Part shown: one piece after another, positions 10,786-22,779 of the stretch | How positions within the stretch are numbered: position 1 is the stretch's first letter | Layout of the letters: every line of letters begins with the position of its first letter | DNA from: Trissonchulus latispiculum | Lineage: Eukaryota; Nematoda; Enoplea; Enoplida; Ironidae | Direction: 5' to 3' | Length of the DNA stretch: 64,000 bases | NCBI GenBank assembly: GCA_030248195.1 | Contig: JASAND010020912.1 | Coordinates: 58,774-122,773, forward strand | Position numbers and translations under genes: made by a program | Notes under the pieces: model-generated | Seen by the model: only the letters and a program-made list of their open reading frames with translations | Database searches by the model: none | What the model was told of the DNA's origin: nothing

Positions 10786-10857
10786 TCCCCTGGGTAGTAT
10801 AGTGGTAATGTTACACAGGAGTGGCGCGTACGGTCACGGATCAAATCCCGGACCACC
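10786..10857 (+). ncRNA. tRNA-like SINE head, right arm
   Basis: Starts TCCCCTGGGTAGTATAGTGG, with a D-arm/A-box typical of tRNA-Asp/Gly/Glu. A T-arm/B-box GGATCAAATCCC follows about 40 bases on. The intervening anticodon arm is not canonical. Likely the pol III promoter of a SINE. Confidence 0.45.
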
Positions 10858-10891
10858 TCTGATCCCAACAGCCCTCTTAAGGGCTACCAGC

Positions 10892-10927
10892 CTGAAGACG
10901 CCCATAGGTAAAGATGGGCGAAACGTC
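10892..10927 (+). other. CTGAAGA-stem-GAAAC hairpin in SINE body
   Basis: CTGAAGA is followed by the 7-bp stem CGCCCAT/ATGGGCG with an 8-base loop, then AAACGTC. The arrangement recalls a hammerhead ribozyme core (CUGANGA - stem II - GAAA - GUC), but it is one base off register, and helix III is absent or minimal. A mirror copy lies at 10300-10335 on the other strand. Confidence 0.3.
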
Positions 10928-10980
10928 GCGACCCAAAACTTAACAGCCGTGGCAAGAAAAGGCCAATCATCTACTCTTAG

Positions 10981-11847
10981 TCTAGTAATGTGTTTCTTTG
11001 TTTCAATCCACTTCCGTCTAGTCACACATTTAATGGGCTTAGTCTTTAAAACTGCTCTCCTATCCTTGCTTGAGCGAACATAATCGCGTCCGATTCTTCT
11101 TCCGTATCTACAGATATGCATATTTACTACAAAGGTTCTCCTTGTGCAAAATCTTCGCAAATATATTTTCCAAAATTCTAGCATTTTCCACAACCTTTCA
11201 CTTTATTGCATTGAAAAAGTAGGGCAAAGGTCAAACTGGTTTCAAGTAACAGTTAACAATTTGCACATTTGTAAGAATTTCAGTTTTCGCAAATGTCGAG
11301 AGCAGTGTCTACGTTTAGACTACTTAAAGTCCGTATAGTCTCATTAATTTTCACCATGTTCACACCTGTGGCCATACTTTCACAAAACGTTACCAATTGG
11401 CTTCAAATTTTGATTGGTCACTTTTCCCCAAAAATTTTCAATTTTGGATTTGGGAACGTTTTGGGAGTAGCCACAGCTGCGCGGTGCTTCAATATTTTTT
11501 ATTTATTTTAGGTGGTTATCCTATATTAATTTTTATGTATTAATGTATTTTGATGGATCTCAATTTGGCTGATTTCCTGGCGGAGCTGGGCCTCCCAACG
11601 GATCTGCTTAAAGAAACAGGTAACCAAATATTAATAGTAATTTATTGTTACTCAGGAATTGGCTGAAGTGTATTAATAGGGCTGGCTGCAGTAGAGAAAT
11701 TTGTAGACGAGCTGTAGCAAGAATTCATACAGCTTAAGCTCCGTATTTAATATCCTGTTATCAGTTAGCAGGCATGTGAGTTGAAAATAAGCAAATTAAA
11801 TTAATTGGGTCACAAAGGTTTAAAACATGGGATTCCCTATAGGGCCT
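10981..11847. other. Non-coding interior of LTR element
   Basis: Nothing recognised. Short frames near 11144-11511 show no domain. Confidence 0.45.
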
Positions 11848-12960
11848 ATAGAAAAATAGGGCCTGGATTTTTCGGAGATTTTTCATTTTGCAGTAGGTTT
11901 GTCTAAATTTTCTGCTAATATGCGGCCTGTACTCAACGCTGAATCGCAGTTTTACAATTCAAATTCAATTTTTTACTTTTAAAATTGCCATTTTCGCCGT
12001 TCATTGTTTGAACTTAGAGGAAATCTAAGAAATTGGCCTTTGATTTTTCGAAGAGTTTTAATCTTGCACTAGGTTTGCCTAAATTTTCTACTACTGTGTG
12101 GCCAATACTCAACGCTGCACCGCATTTTCCAATTTAAATTCAATTTTTTACTTTTAAAATTGCCATTTTCGCAGTTCGCTGTTCGAAAGTGGAGGAAAGT
12201 TGAAAAATAGGGCCTGGATTTTTCGGAGATTTTTCATTTTGCAGTAGGTTTGTCTAAATTTTCTGCTATTATGCGGCCTATACTCAACGCTAAATCGCAG
12301 TTTTCCGATTTAAATTCAATTTTTTACTTTTAAAATTGCCATTTCGCCTTCCTTTGATGGAACGTGGAGGAAACTTGAAAAGTTGGAATTTGATTTTTCG
12401 GAGCGCTTTCATTTTGCATTTAAGGTTTGCATAAATTTTCTGAAAATATGCGGCCTATACTCAACGCTAAACTGCAGTTTTCCAATTTAAATTCAATTTT
12501 TTACTTTTAAAATTGCCATTTTCGCAGTTCACTGTTCGAACGTGGAGGAAAGTTGAAAAATGGGCAGGAATTTTCGGAGAGTTGTCATCTTGCAGTAGGT
12601 TTGTCTAACCTTTCTGCTAATATGCGGCCTATACTCAACGCTGAATCGCAATTTTACAATTTAAATTCAAATCTTTACTTTAAAATTTCTATTTTCGCCG
12701 TTCGTTATTTGAACTCAGAGGAAATCTTAAGAAACTGGCCTTTGATTTTTCGAAGAGTTTGAATCCTGCACTAGGTTTGCTTAAATTTTCTGCTAATGTG
12801 CGGCCAATACTCAATGCTAAATCGTAGTTTTCCAATTTAAATTCAATTTTTTACCTTAAAATTGCCATTTTCGCCGTTCGTTGTTAGAACTTGAGGAAAC
12901 TTGAAAAATTGTCCTTTGATTTTTCGGAGAGTTTTCATTTTGCATTAGGTTTGCCTAATG
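11848..12960. repeat. ~175-bp tandem satellite, about six copies
   Basis: The phrase AGGTTTGTCTAAATTTTCTG (or close variants) recurs at about 11896, 12071, 12246, 12424, 12597 and 12773, with a truncated AGGTTTGCCTAATG at 12947, spacings 173-178 bp. Each unit also contains ACTCAACGCT, TTTAAATTCAATTTTTTAC and ATTGCCATTTTCGC. Variants such as TAGGGCCTGGATTTTTCGG recur about every 350 bp, hinting at a dimeric higher-order unit. No coding potential. It lies inside the LTR element. Confidence 0.85.
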
Positions 12961-15900
12961 TCTATGTCTATTTATTCGTTTTGCTTTAGCAACTATTTCT
13001 AGCTGGGTACTTTACACTGTTTTAGCGTCCTTACAAGATGCGCTCACGTCTTGTGGCTCAGTATTCACCGGCCAAATTGAAGAATTTCGAAAGCAGATTG
13101 GGCCCTCTTGACTTTGGCCAGCGCAGGAAGCCTTCAATGGAGTCGTTGTGATTTGCCAAATTCGCCATTTGATTTGCCAAGTTTTGCTATGTATATATAT
13201 GCCTTATATTGTTTGTTATATGCGGTGGCTTGTATTTAGTACTGTTTTATACTGATTTTTGTTTACTTTTACTAGGTTTGATGTCGTTATAAAATCACTC
13301 TTGAAAATTTTAGAAGCAAATGTCTGGTTTTATTTCTCATCGGTAGAATAGATTGTTCGTCTTTCTTTGAGATGCATTAATATGTCTATTTTACTTTGAA
13401 GCATAATACTTCTTTACTATACTTGTGCAGGTGTTTGTTACATCATGTTCGTTTGTGCTTGTACAAATGTTTGTTGCACTACAACGCGTTGCGTCGTAAC
13501 ATGATGATTGTATTGATCAAATGTATAGAGTTTAGTCGTTGTGCGTAGTGTTTATATCTAATGATTTTATTCAATGTTTTATCTGCGGTCTAAATTGGCA
13601 TTTTTAGGCTAATGCACTGCTTTTTCTTCTGTTTGCTTTTTTATGTAAATGTTTTCGCTCAAAAAATTTCCCGTCAAAATTTAACTTTTACCGTTGCTGA
13701 AAAAAATAGGATTTTTTCCATGCTATTTCCATTTGATCCCTATAGATTCTTGCTATTTTATTTCGCACGTAGTCTTAAGCTAATACTTAATCTATTTGTA
13801 TTAGCTATGTATTTTAAAAATCTGTTAGCGGTTAGCTTTGAATACTGATGTACATATGTAATTATATTAAAAGGCAATGTTCTATTTCCCAGAAGCTCAG
13901 CCCACACCAGTAATTTATATTAAAGGAAGCTGGTGTGGGAGAGCTTCAACTCAACAGCAGGGTTGCGCGAGGCCGAGATTTCACCCAGACCAAGAACGAG
14001 ACTGAGCCCAGGGTATCGAAACAGAGACCGAGCCCACCGAAACCGAGACTGGACAATTCTCGGCTTTTGGGCGAGATCGAGACCGAGACTCTCCAGCTTG
14101 CGTCAACAGTACTTCATACTTTTTTGGAAGTCCTAATTTTTGAGGAAAGAATTATGGCGAGCGTCCGCCTCCCTCTTCGGGTTCTAGGCAGTATTAACTT
14201 TTGTAACTGCAGGCCGCAGGCTCTTGGCTGGATTAATATTTATAATGTTAATAAATGGGAAAGACCCAAGAGAACCCAAGATATTAAGACATAAAAAACT
14301 TAGGTCATGGCTTCAATAGTTGATTCTAGATACTTGACCTTTGGCTTCAATAGTTGATCCTAGATACTTGACCTTTGCCGGTTTTGTATTGTGTTGCCTG
14401 GGCTGTCTTGCGTATTCCAGCTAGGAAAATTGTTAAGGAAAGGAAAAGTTAAAATAATTCTTAAGGAAGCTAGTTTCATCCTCATGTGGACTTAAGTATT
14501 GTAGGTAGGTATTGTGTGTTCTTCCGCGTGTTCCAGGAAGGAAACTTAAGTATATCCAGCGAATACTGCAAACTTGCCTTGCAAGTAGTTTGAACCGAAT
14601 TAATCTACCTAATAGAATTTGGAATTGCAAAGTATTGTACATTGCGAGGGATGTACCAAAACGGTACAAAGACGGTACGTTTTGTGAACAGAGTACACAT
14701 TGTAAAGAGTTCAAACTTGAATACAAAGTTTGAATGGACGTCTTTTATATGCACACATGTAGTAGGCGTAAATGGTGTTTATTTGTTTTGACAGCAGTCT
14801 TCAACAGAAATGGTTTCACACATTTAATAAACAAACGACAAGGGTTTCATATTAATTGTTGTATTCAAACTGGAAATCTTCGCATTTTCACTAGATACCA
14901 CAAACAACGCTTTCCACAGTTTAAGCAGAAAGGTCGCCTAAACAAACGAAGGTCAAGTTAAGATTGGAAATTTAACTATGAAATTCCTTTGGAAATTTAA
15001 CTATGAAATTTCTTCGCAAATATTCCTTAAAATTTGCGCATTTGGCACTGCAAAATGCGCAAAGAAAGGAGGAACTTTGCGAAGATAACACACGTAAACT
15101 GCGAAGATGGCAGTGTACATTGCGCAAAAATTTATGCGCAAACAGAAAAATCTTCGCATTTGTTGTACACTTCGTGCCACTTTTAATTTGACTAAGCCAT
15201 TACTTAGTCACAACATCAACTAATTTTCTTGCAATTTATAAACATTCTAAACATATAGTTGTTCATTCATTCATACGCCTTCAAGATCAAAGTACACCCA
15301 ATGGATAAAATATCGTCAAACGTACCTGTTCTTCTGCCCTCACAAGAATATCAATAAGTGAAAAATAAAATTAACGGGTGCACGAAATTCGCGTCAGTAT
15401 TTCTCCAAAAATTTGAATGGTCACGGCGGTGACTATATATAGGTATATATGTCAAATATGTAACGGCAGATTCAATATAATCGAAACTTCTAAAATCATT
15501 AACCTTTATTCGTAATTTATCTTATATATGCAAACGAGAGAATATGTTCCACTCGCTTCACAATTGCTAAATTATTAGTAAAACTATCATCACACACATC
15601 AGTAAAACATGGGTGTACTCGCTTACAAGGGAGTTTCGAAAAAATTCTTTGGTATCTGATGTGCAAAAACACTAGTCGTCACATATATATAAATAGCGAG
15701 GCCACTCACAACATCTATCTAGTTAACACCAACATACACTTTTGTCGTTGGGCTTGTTGGCCACGGAAACTGGCCAGTCAGGCTCTCTTCCTTTCTTCCT
15801 TGGGCCCGACTTGTTTCTACTTACTATTTTTGACCCACAACTGGTTGCACTTTTCGCACAGGAGGGCTTCCGTAGAAAAAGGGGAACAGAGTAGTTATGA

Positions 15901-16540
15901 TCTGGTAGACCTTTACTAGTAAAAGGCACATTGTCATGAAATTTGTAATAATTTTCATAAATCCTATTGCAGATATCAGTAATTTTTTCTTTCAGTTCTC
16001 CCCCCCCCCCTTCTTGCTTGACTTGTTTGACTAGAATTTGCGAAATTAGGCTGCAATTTGTCGTAATATTAATTGCGCTTGCGCCTGCTCGAATCGCAGA
16101 AAGATCATTTATATTGTTTGCCGAAGTAGAAGCAAATGGAAAGGGGCGATTTCTCTTTTTCTCTTCTTGGTCTCAGAAGTCTCTGGAGTACTGCAGTTTA
16201 AATTCTCCATTCACCCCTTAGGAATATACTACACTTACATTTAGTACACATGTATAGAATCATCGCAATAGGATTGCATATGCATATAGTTATCTCAAAC
16301 GTATGTCTGCAAATGTATGCCAAACGCCTATATATATATGCCTATACACATACGCACGTGAACACTCGCACTAACACGCAGCTTCTACCATAAGACTATC
16401 CAGTGTAGTAGATATACATATATGCATAAGTTGTAGGTATAGAAAGATATATGTAATAATAACGCACGTAGTAATGAAAGGCATGTAATAATAATGTAAT
16501 GATAAAATAATATAAGCAGGATTCGCAGTAAAGAATTAAA
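12961..16540. other. Non-coding interior of LTR element with small repeats
   Basis: No gene recognised. Visible structures are an inverted repeat at 13892-13910 / 13930-13947 (CCCACACCAG / CTGGTGTGGG) and a direct tandem pair, period about 35 bp, at 14309-14377 (CTTCAATAGTTGAT..CTAGATACTTGACC). There is also a 24-bp direct repeat (TGGAAATTTAACTATGAAAT) near 14964-15010. Confidence 0.5.
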
Positions 16541-16546
16541 GATTCC

Positions 16547-16617
16547 GTGGTATAGTGGTAATTCTTTTGAACTCTTACCCGTTCAACCACGGTACGATTC
16601 CCGGTAGCCCTGTAATT
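16547..16617 (+). ncRNA. Degenerate tRNA-Glu/Gln-like sequence
   Basis: TTCCGTGGTATAGTGGTAAT matches a tRNA 5' half with A-box, and TACGATTCCCGGTA matches a T-arm/B-box. The 5' and 3' acceptor strands do not pair and the anticodon stem is poor, so it is a tRNA pseudogene or SINE head. Confidence 0.4.
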
Positions 16618-16870
16618 TTCGTACAAAATTTCTGCATAAGTTAACCAAGAACTTTACCAGAAACTAAAAGGTAACTCGGAAAAACGCCGTTTTTAACAGC
16701 GACTGTTCGTATCTTGTACTGTTCGTAGTTAGAAAATGCATAGCTGCTGTGATTTGTTTTGTGAATTTTATGCGTAACCGTAATGCAGTATATAATTGTA
16801 GAAATTTTGCTGGTTTAGAAATAATTTGTGGGGGCCAAAGTGTACAGCTTTTCTAATTTTGCAAATTTCG

Positions 16871-16904
16871 AAAGGGGGCTTTCGACTTTTCGGGTGGTGA
16901 GTGA
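16871..16904 (+). other. Candidate polypurine tract region
   Basis: AAAGGGGG at 16871-16878 and GGGTGGTGAGTGA directly before the 3' LTR are the only purine-rich runs where the plus-strand primer should be. Neither is ideal. Confidence 0.3.
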
Positions 16905-17790
16905 TGTCACAAAGGTAAAACAAACAAATGACATGCATACATTTACAAAGTCAAAATAAATCTAGCTAAGTAAAGCGTAAGTAAATTAAATTATTAGGTA
17001 AATAATGCCTACGTACTGCTGCGTACTGCAGCTCTGTGTACTTTACTGTGTGCTGTGCTGTTGTTCCGGCTGTTGTTGTTTTGCACAGCCGTTTGCGTCG
17101 ACGGTTGCCTTGCTACTGAGGCTGCAGTCGCTACCGTAAGACTGAAAGGCTTAAAGGGGATTGGCCAAGCGGGAAAGCACGAGAGTGCTACAATTCGATG
17201 GAAATTTGCAGTTTAGGCTGGGTTTCCCTGAGTTCTGAGAATTGCTACTTCGGTGACGTTTTGACGGATAGAAACCCAAAAGTTTGCAGCTTTTTGTACC
17301 AACTTTTATGTCAAGAAAGTAGCCTAAAAACATGAAAAATTGGGCAAAAGTTGGAAAGAAAGCCCAAAAGCTATGCTAAAGAACTTTGCTTTGGAGGAGA
17401 AAAGACGAAAGCGGAACAAAAACAAAAGCAACTGCGCTTCCGTGTGTGCTACAGTAGACCTAGAAAGGCGGTACCAGTGTATGTTACTTAAACTGTGGTT
17501 GTCTTTGAATTGTTGCCTTTGCCTTTGTCTTCTGACTTGCTATGCTGTGGCGTTGGACCGTCTCTAACTGTGTTTAAAATAAACTATAAGTTCGGCCTTA
17601 CTTCTGACCAGGCTTGCCTACAGACGGACTTGCTAGAGCCAGGTGTCGGGTGCAAACCCAGCCTAAGAACAACAACAGCTAACTCTCAGGACGATCCACA
17701 ACAGTAGCGGGTGTCAGGTGAAAACCTAGCCCACAGCTTCCACTGCCAACAGAACTCTCTCAGTTGTAACACGCCTCCAGACCTGCTACA
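16905..17790 (+). repeat. 3' LTR
   Basis: 886 bp copy of 3940-4828 in the same orientation, TG...CA ended, with the conserved AATAAA at 17578-17583. It differs from the 5' LTR by about a dozen substitutions and a few short indels, including one of 4 bases near 17040. Confidence 0.85.
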
Positions 17791-17794
17791 ATAC
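17791..17794. repeat. Target-site duplication, right copy (ATAC)
   Basis: Matches 3936-3939 directly before the left LTR. Confidence 0.65.
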
Positions 17795-20700
17795 GTTCTA
17801 GCTGGCACTACCCCTAACCGAAGCACCGACTGGGGTGAGGTGGCTGTTAAAAAACTACACAATGAAATTCTATCTTGAAGCAAAATTACGAGGATTGTTG
17901 CTATGTGATTGTTCTGTAATAGAGTTTGTGAATAACAGCATTTCTTCATATAGTTCTGCAAGCTCACGGTTGGCTGAAGTTGAACTATTATACTACTATT
18001 ATTGTTAATTTTGTCTTTGTCACACATATCACAGTAGCAGCTAATTTGGCTGTGTTCTCAGTAATTGAGATCCTTGGTTTCAGAAAAAGCACAGTAAGCT
18101 TAAGGTATTTTCATGGGAAGCTCAAACGAAGTAATGATAACCAGAATCTGATTTTTCTACAACTAATCTATGCAAATGTATTCAACGTTCGTTGACTGCA
18201 ATTTCGATACAAACAAATTATGTAAAGGTTTAGGTTCGCTTAATGTAATACAGTGTATTTCTTTGAGCACGTTCAGTTTCTGTATAAAAACAACACAATT
18301 TATACCTGCATCTGCGTTTACATATGGTATCCCCCATTACCCGACATTTATTTTCTGTGTTGCACGAATATTTTCAATAAGTTGACGATCCCAGTCTTAG
18401 AATTCACTGAATGAGCATTTTGTTCAGTGGTAGGAGTTTCCAGCAAGTGTGGTTCATATGTAAAATATTTTGATTCTTATCCGGCCGGACAATTTGTTCT
18501 AGTATATTTCTAGGCAACTATAGTACAACCAAAAATGTGTGTACAAACTTCGACCGTTTATAGCAGAATTGTTAAAATTCTTCAAGCATAATGAGTTTCT
18601 TTTATAGAAAAGTATGCACTCAGCGGGATTGCAACTATTTAAGAAATATCAATTTCACCCGTAAACTTGATCATCTAATTGTTTACGTAACGTGTGTGCG
18701 CCATACGAATGTGTGCGATATAGTAATTGTTATTTTATTGATATGTACGTACGTTAAGTGTAAAGTGTATCTAGCTGTTTAAAGAGTACTTACTTATTTA
18801 TGTAGGTAAGTACAATCTCAGTCAAAAGAGTTGTTTATTGGTCTTTGAATCTGGTTTCAATTCCTTGATAGGTTGCATTATGCACTAAAGTGATTTTCCA
18901 ACGATGGTCTTTCTATAGTAGTGACGTGGATCGGATCGTCACATTCGATTTGATCGATAGGCGCGCTGAATCGGTTCGGATTGGATCGCTTGACTCAGAT
19001 CGGTGATCCGACTTAATTTCAAATACATACCAAATAAGCCAAGCTTGCTGATCTGTTTTGTGTTAATATCAGATTTAGCATTTAATCAACAACTTTCGAA
19101 TACTTGCATATTAGGTTTCTCTTTCTCATAACAAACATTTCTAAACTTTTAACTACATTCAAACATTTCTAACTTAATTCTATATAACATAAGTTTTATA
19201 CAGTACATCTGGTATCGAATTGAGAAAGCAGGGCCTGTTTTGTATTATGCTTCTGAGCATTAACGAAAAATGAATTAATATGTGAATTAACTGACAAGCC
19301 TATTTCTGAATAAATGTTACTGCTGTTGCCAGAATTTCAGAGATCAGCTCACTCGCTATACTAAGTATTCTACGTCTTCTTTTGCTTAACTCAAATAATA
19401 GCTTGATAATATTTTGTTTAATATGTTTAATTTAATATGTTTAATTTGTGTTTCGTAATAATAAATTGAGGAATTTCTAATAAATGAGCGTTTCATAACA
19501 AATTCCCACACTTGGTATTTTATCTGATACGTTTTTGTGACAATGGTGTCAAATGTTTGTTCTAAGCAAGCTTTGTTCCTGCTGCGCCGAGGCGCACCAG
19601 GTCCACTATAATCGGTTTCGCAATAACGTTTACACACAAGTACTGCGTTTTATGGGGTTTTCATAAAACGCACATGTTCTGTAGTTCACGCAATCTGTAG
19701 AGACAAAATTTATGCAAATTAGCTCTTCCAAATAAAGCGAGCAAAGAAACAACATTTCTTTGGATTTCTGTTGTCATAAATTGAAGTATATAGTCAAAAG
19801 ACTTAAGTTCACAACATCAACTTTACTTTCACTTTACCTTTACAAGTATATATTGCTGGCGAATTAATGTTGTTATTGCTATTCAGTATTGTTGCAGTCT
19901 CTTAAAACCGAATGGCACTTAAAGCTTAAGGCATGAATTGAGTCTAGTAAGCAATTCTCTAGCATGAAAATGTTTTCTAAACTGGCGGCATACATGTACA
20001 GTTGACTGTTCACATTTGCATTTCGATTTCGGCAATAGTTTTTCCAATTTTGCTGAACGTCCGTATTCAGTAGTGCTTGACTCGTTTTTAGTTGTTTACT
20101 GCCTTATTAGTTCGTGACCTGAGTCCAGACACGCACTCGACCTAGAAAAAGTTTGCAGGTTAGGATCTAAGAGATTGTGGTAGAATTCGAATGTTCAATG
20201 CCTCATAAAAATTACAATATAAAATGGACAAAGTCTGCATCTCGCAGCAAGTCTATTAGTTTAACACGGTTAGTGTCAACAACAGTCTACATTTTGCTCT
20301 TTCTTGACTTTGCAAAAAAACATCTGCAGTTTCCTTTGTACAACCTCTTTTATACGTACTATACTATATGTACATGTACAAAAGTTAAGACATGTTGCTG
20401 ACGAGCATAAACGTATTGTCTGCATATGGTGTTCTTGGATTCTACTCGAAAACAGCGAGGCTTCTATAGATAGCAATGATGAAAGCATCCACTACAGATT
20501 ACATCCATTTACAGGGTTGTCAGATACAGTCATACAAGTTAGGTGCGTTCACCCGCTAACCACTCTGAAAGGACTGCTACTACAGTAGGACCAAAATGTG
20601 GGTACAAACTTTGACCGCTTATAGCAGGTTGGAATTTGGAGCGATCCCCAGCAATGTATACATTTTTAGAATCGCTTGGAACTCGAGAAAATACGGAATT

Positions 20701-22779
20701 TCTAATTTCATTTACAGAAAATCAAAATTTTTCTCGCCGAACACATTTCTACCGCAAACAAAATTTCGTTTCAACGATCGAATAGAGCTAGTCCAACTGC
20801 ATATGTTTGCTTTTACAAGCTTTTCACGAAACTGCACCCAGTTTCCAGATTTGCGGGTCTGGATTTAAAGTAAATTTTAAAAGTACTGGATTTTAAACGT
20901 TTTTTCTAATACCGACATGATTTTTTTGAAATCATTTTCTTTCGAAACTTTCATTCGAAAGCTCTCAACGAGCAAAAAACTTTTGCCATGGAGTGAACTC
21001 TGGAAAATGTGCTCTATTCCCGGTATTAGCGAAAAACGGAATTTCCGGCTTTTAAAAATTTCCTCCTGACCCCACATTGTGGGTATCACTTGTAAGCTCT
21101 TTATGAGCTGAAAAACTTGTGTAATAGAGCCAGCTCACGGAAATGCACCCATGTTGTCTATCAGGGTAAAAGGCTCTCCAAAAACGATTAAAGAGTGTTT
21201 GGAGCCTTGTCTACGGTAGTTGATGTGCCATTTTCACATCAGCCGTCATGCAGCCACAGGTGGACAAAGGGAAAGGCAGGGGAAGTTCCCCGCCCGGGCG
21301 AAGTCTCCCACAAGGGGTCTCGAAATTGCTCTCGCAAGGGATACAAATAGGCCAGAAGGGGTAAAAAAATTGCCAAAAAAATAGGTTTTATGACTAAAAT
21401 TTCCCCCGGCTACGCCGGAATTATTCATTAAAAACCACCATTTTTTGCTAAAAAACGTCCAAAAACGCTGTTTTAGCTAAAAAATCGCTGTTTTTCGTTA
21501 AAAAACGGCAAACGCTTAAAAATCGCTTTCAAAAGTACGCTTCAGCAAAATCGCTCTCACAAGGGGTACGCAAATTTCCTTCCAGAAGGATCAGTGACAG
21601 AGTCTGAGTCAGTCAAAGAGAACTTATCGTTGATTACTTTTAAAAGGAGATCATATCAGTAAACTCAGGCAAAGAAAAATCACATTCTTCAACAGCTTTT
21701 TCTGGAAATGTGAAATGAAATGGAAATGAAATGGAAGCAACGTCATGAATTTTAAACTGAACATCGTCATAACGCCAATTCATACTTGTGGTACAGGTGA
21801 TGTAAACCATTTCTCTATAAAACAGCTCTTGTTATTAGGAAGTTTAGCTTAGTAAAAGGTGTTTAGACGAGTAAAGTGAAACCAGTAAGACCAGTAATTG
21901 TTTTACGCTTATTTTGTAATTATTAATATAACAAGGAGTACTTGTACGAAAGCAGTATAATTGAAAACCTAGTTTACTTTTTCTGACAACACCTAGAGGT
22001 TGAAAGGTTTGACTTGGGCCAATAATTATGATTGGCTGTTTTACACAATATCACTTGACTAATGAAATACAAAAGAACGTAGACATGCATACGTATGTTA
22101 ATTGCAATTTATATACTTAAATTTTGGGGAAATTGTAAGAAATCAAGGCACGCATAGATTTTAAAAACTGTACGTTACAAAATCTTATAAAAATTAGAAA
22201 ATAGTTTTAATACTATTAGTCTCTCTTGAGGAATTGACAAGAATATCCGTAACAGCTGCGCATTTTATTTAAAAACTAAATTTCGCAAAGCGCAGTGTAT
22301 TTAGAATGCGTAGTGCTGAAAATTAACGCATAGCTCTATCTCATTAGAAAACGCAAGCATAAATGCGCATTCTAAATAGATGCGTCCATGCTGCTGCCAG
22401 TTTAAGATTGACGGACCCATAAAGTTGGCGATGTAAATTGATTTAAAAATTTTAAAAGCTTGAATTTATTTTTGAGCTAATTTTATTTTTCTAGTGAACA
22501 CATAGGCGTATATAGATGATCGGTTAAATTAAATTAATTTTAAATTAAAAATTCTTTGTTTTCCACAGAAAAGTAGTGATTTTTGTAGGCAGTTCCCCCC
22601 CTCTCAAGGTATTTACACGCAATAAACTCTAAGACTTATATATCTCCTTAGTAAAGTGGGGCGGGGCTTAATAGTTTAAGTGACAGTTGGGCCAAATCAA
22701 AGTTGAGCCAAACAAGAATACACCGGATGAAAACATTAAAACTTCAGTCAGACATTCAACTCTTTAACATAAACGTTTT
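17795..22779. other. Intergenic, no gene seen
   Basis: No convincing exon. Visible repeats: 18520-18575 and 20582-20640 share a diverged ~55-bp sequence (ACAAACTT.GACCG.TTATAGCAG). 18786-18813 is an imperfect palindrome (AGTACTTACTTA / TAGGTAAGTAC). 18925-19015 is dense in GATCGG-like words. At 21240-21610 a repeat fragment has CCCCGCCCGGGCGAAGTCTC and GGCTACGCCGG, akin to the GGCTACGC-ended elements near 35.8 and 62.9 kb. Confidence 0.45.

Larger units (their letters stand above)
10247..10980. mobile_element. Inverted pair of tRNA-derived SINE-like units (foldback)
   Basis: The arms 10247-10478 and 10749-10980 are both 232 bp and are reverse complements with only about one mismatch seen. 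They are separated by a 270-bp spacer without recognisable content. Each arm contains a tRNA-like head (A-box TAGTATAGTGGT, B-box GGATCAAATCC), a perfect palindrome AGCCCTCTTAAGGGCT and the stem CGCCCAT...ATGGGCG. RNA across it would form a very long hairpin. The open frames read from it are artefacts of the repeat. Confidence 0.75.
3940..17790 (+). mobile_element. LTR retrotransposon (13.85 kb) with non-gag-pol cargo
   Basis: Two direct repeats of 889 and 886 bp begin exactly at TGTCACAAAGG and end exactly at CTGCTACA, that is, with TG...CA termini. Sequence identity stops abruptly outside those bases. The pair is flanked by ATAC on both sides. Two bases after the left LTR is TGGTAGCAGAGC, a primer binding site matching the 3' end of metazoan initiator tRNA-Met. 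These are hallmarks of one integrated element, not two chance repeats. The 12.08-kb interior lacks any reading frame resembling gag, protease, reverse transcriptase, RNase H or integrase. It carries instead three reading frames on the LTR strand (exonuclease-NADAR, Ser-rich ORF, Tribbles-like pseudokinase) and then long non-coding DNA with a SINE foldback and a satellite array. The LTRs differ by roughly a dozen substitutions plus a few short indels, so insertion is fairly recent. It is therefore non-autonomous and would need proteins in trans. Confidence 0.8.

Noticed and set aside
10228..11083. Two identical ~65-residue frames on opposite strands
   Set aside because: They are translations of the inverted SINE arms and contain the tRNA-like head.
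10834..11193. 119-codon minus-strand ORF
   Set aside because: Spans the SINE arm and AT-rich flank, with no motif; a repeat artefact.
9197..16904. Search for reverse transcriptase, integrase or gag in the LTR interior
   Set aside because: No frame over about 120 codons and no YxDD-like or zinc-knuckle pattern seen on either strand.
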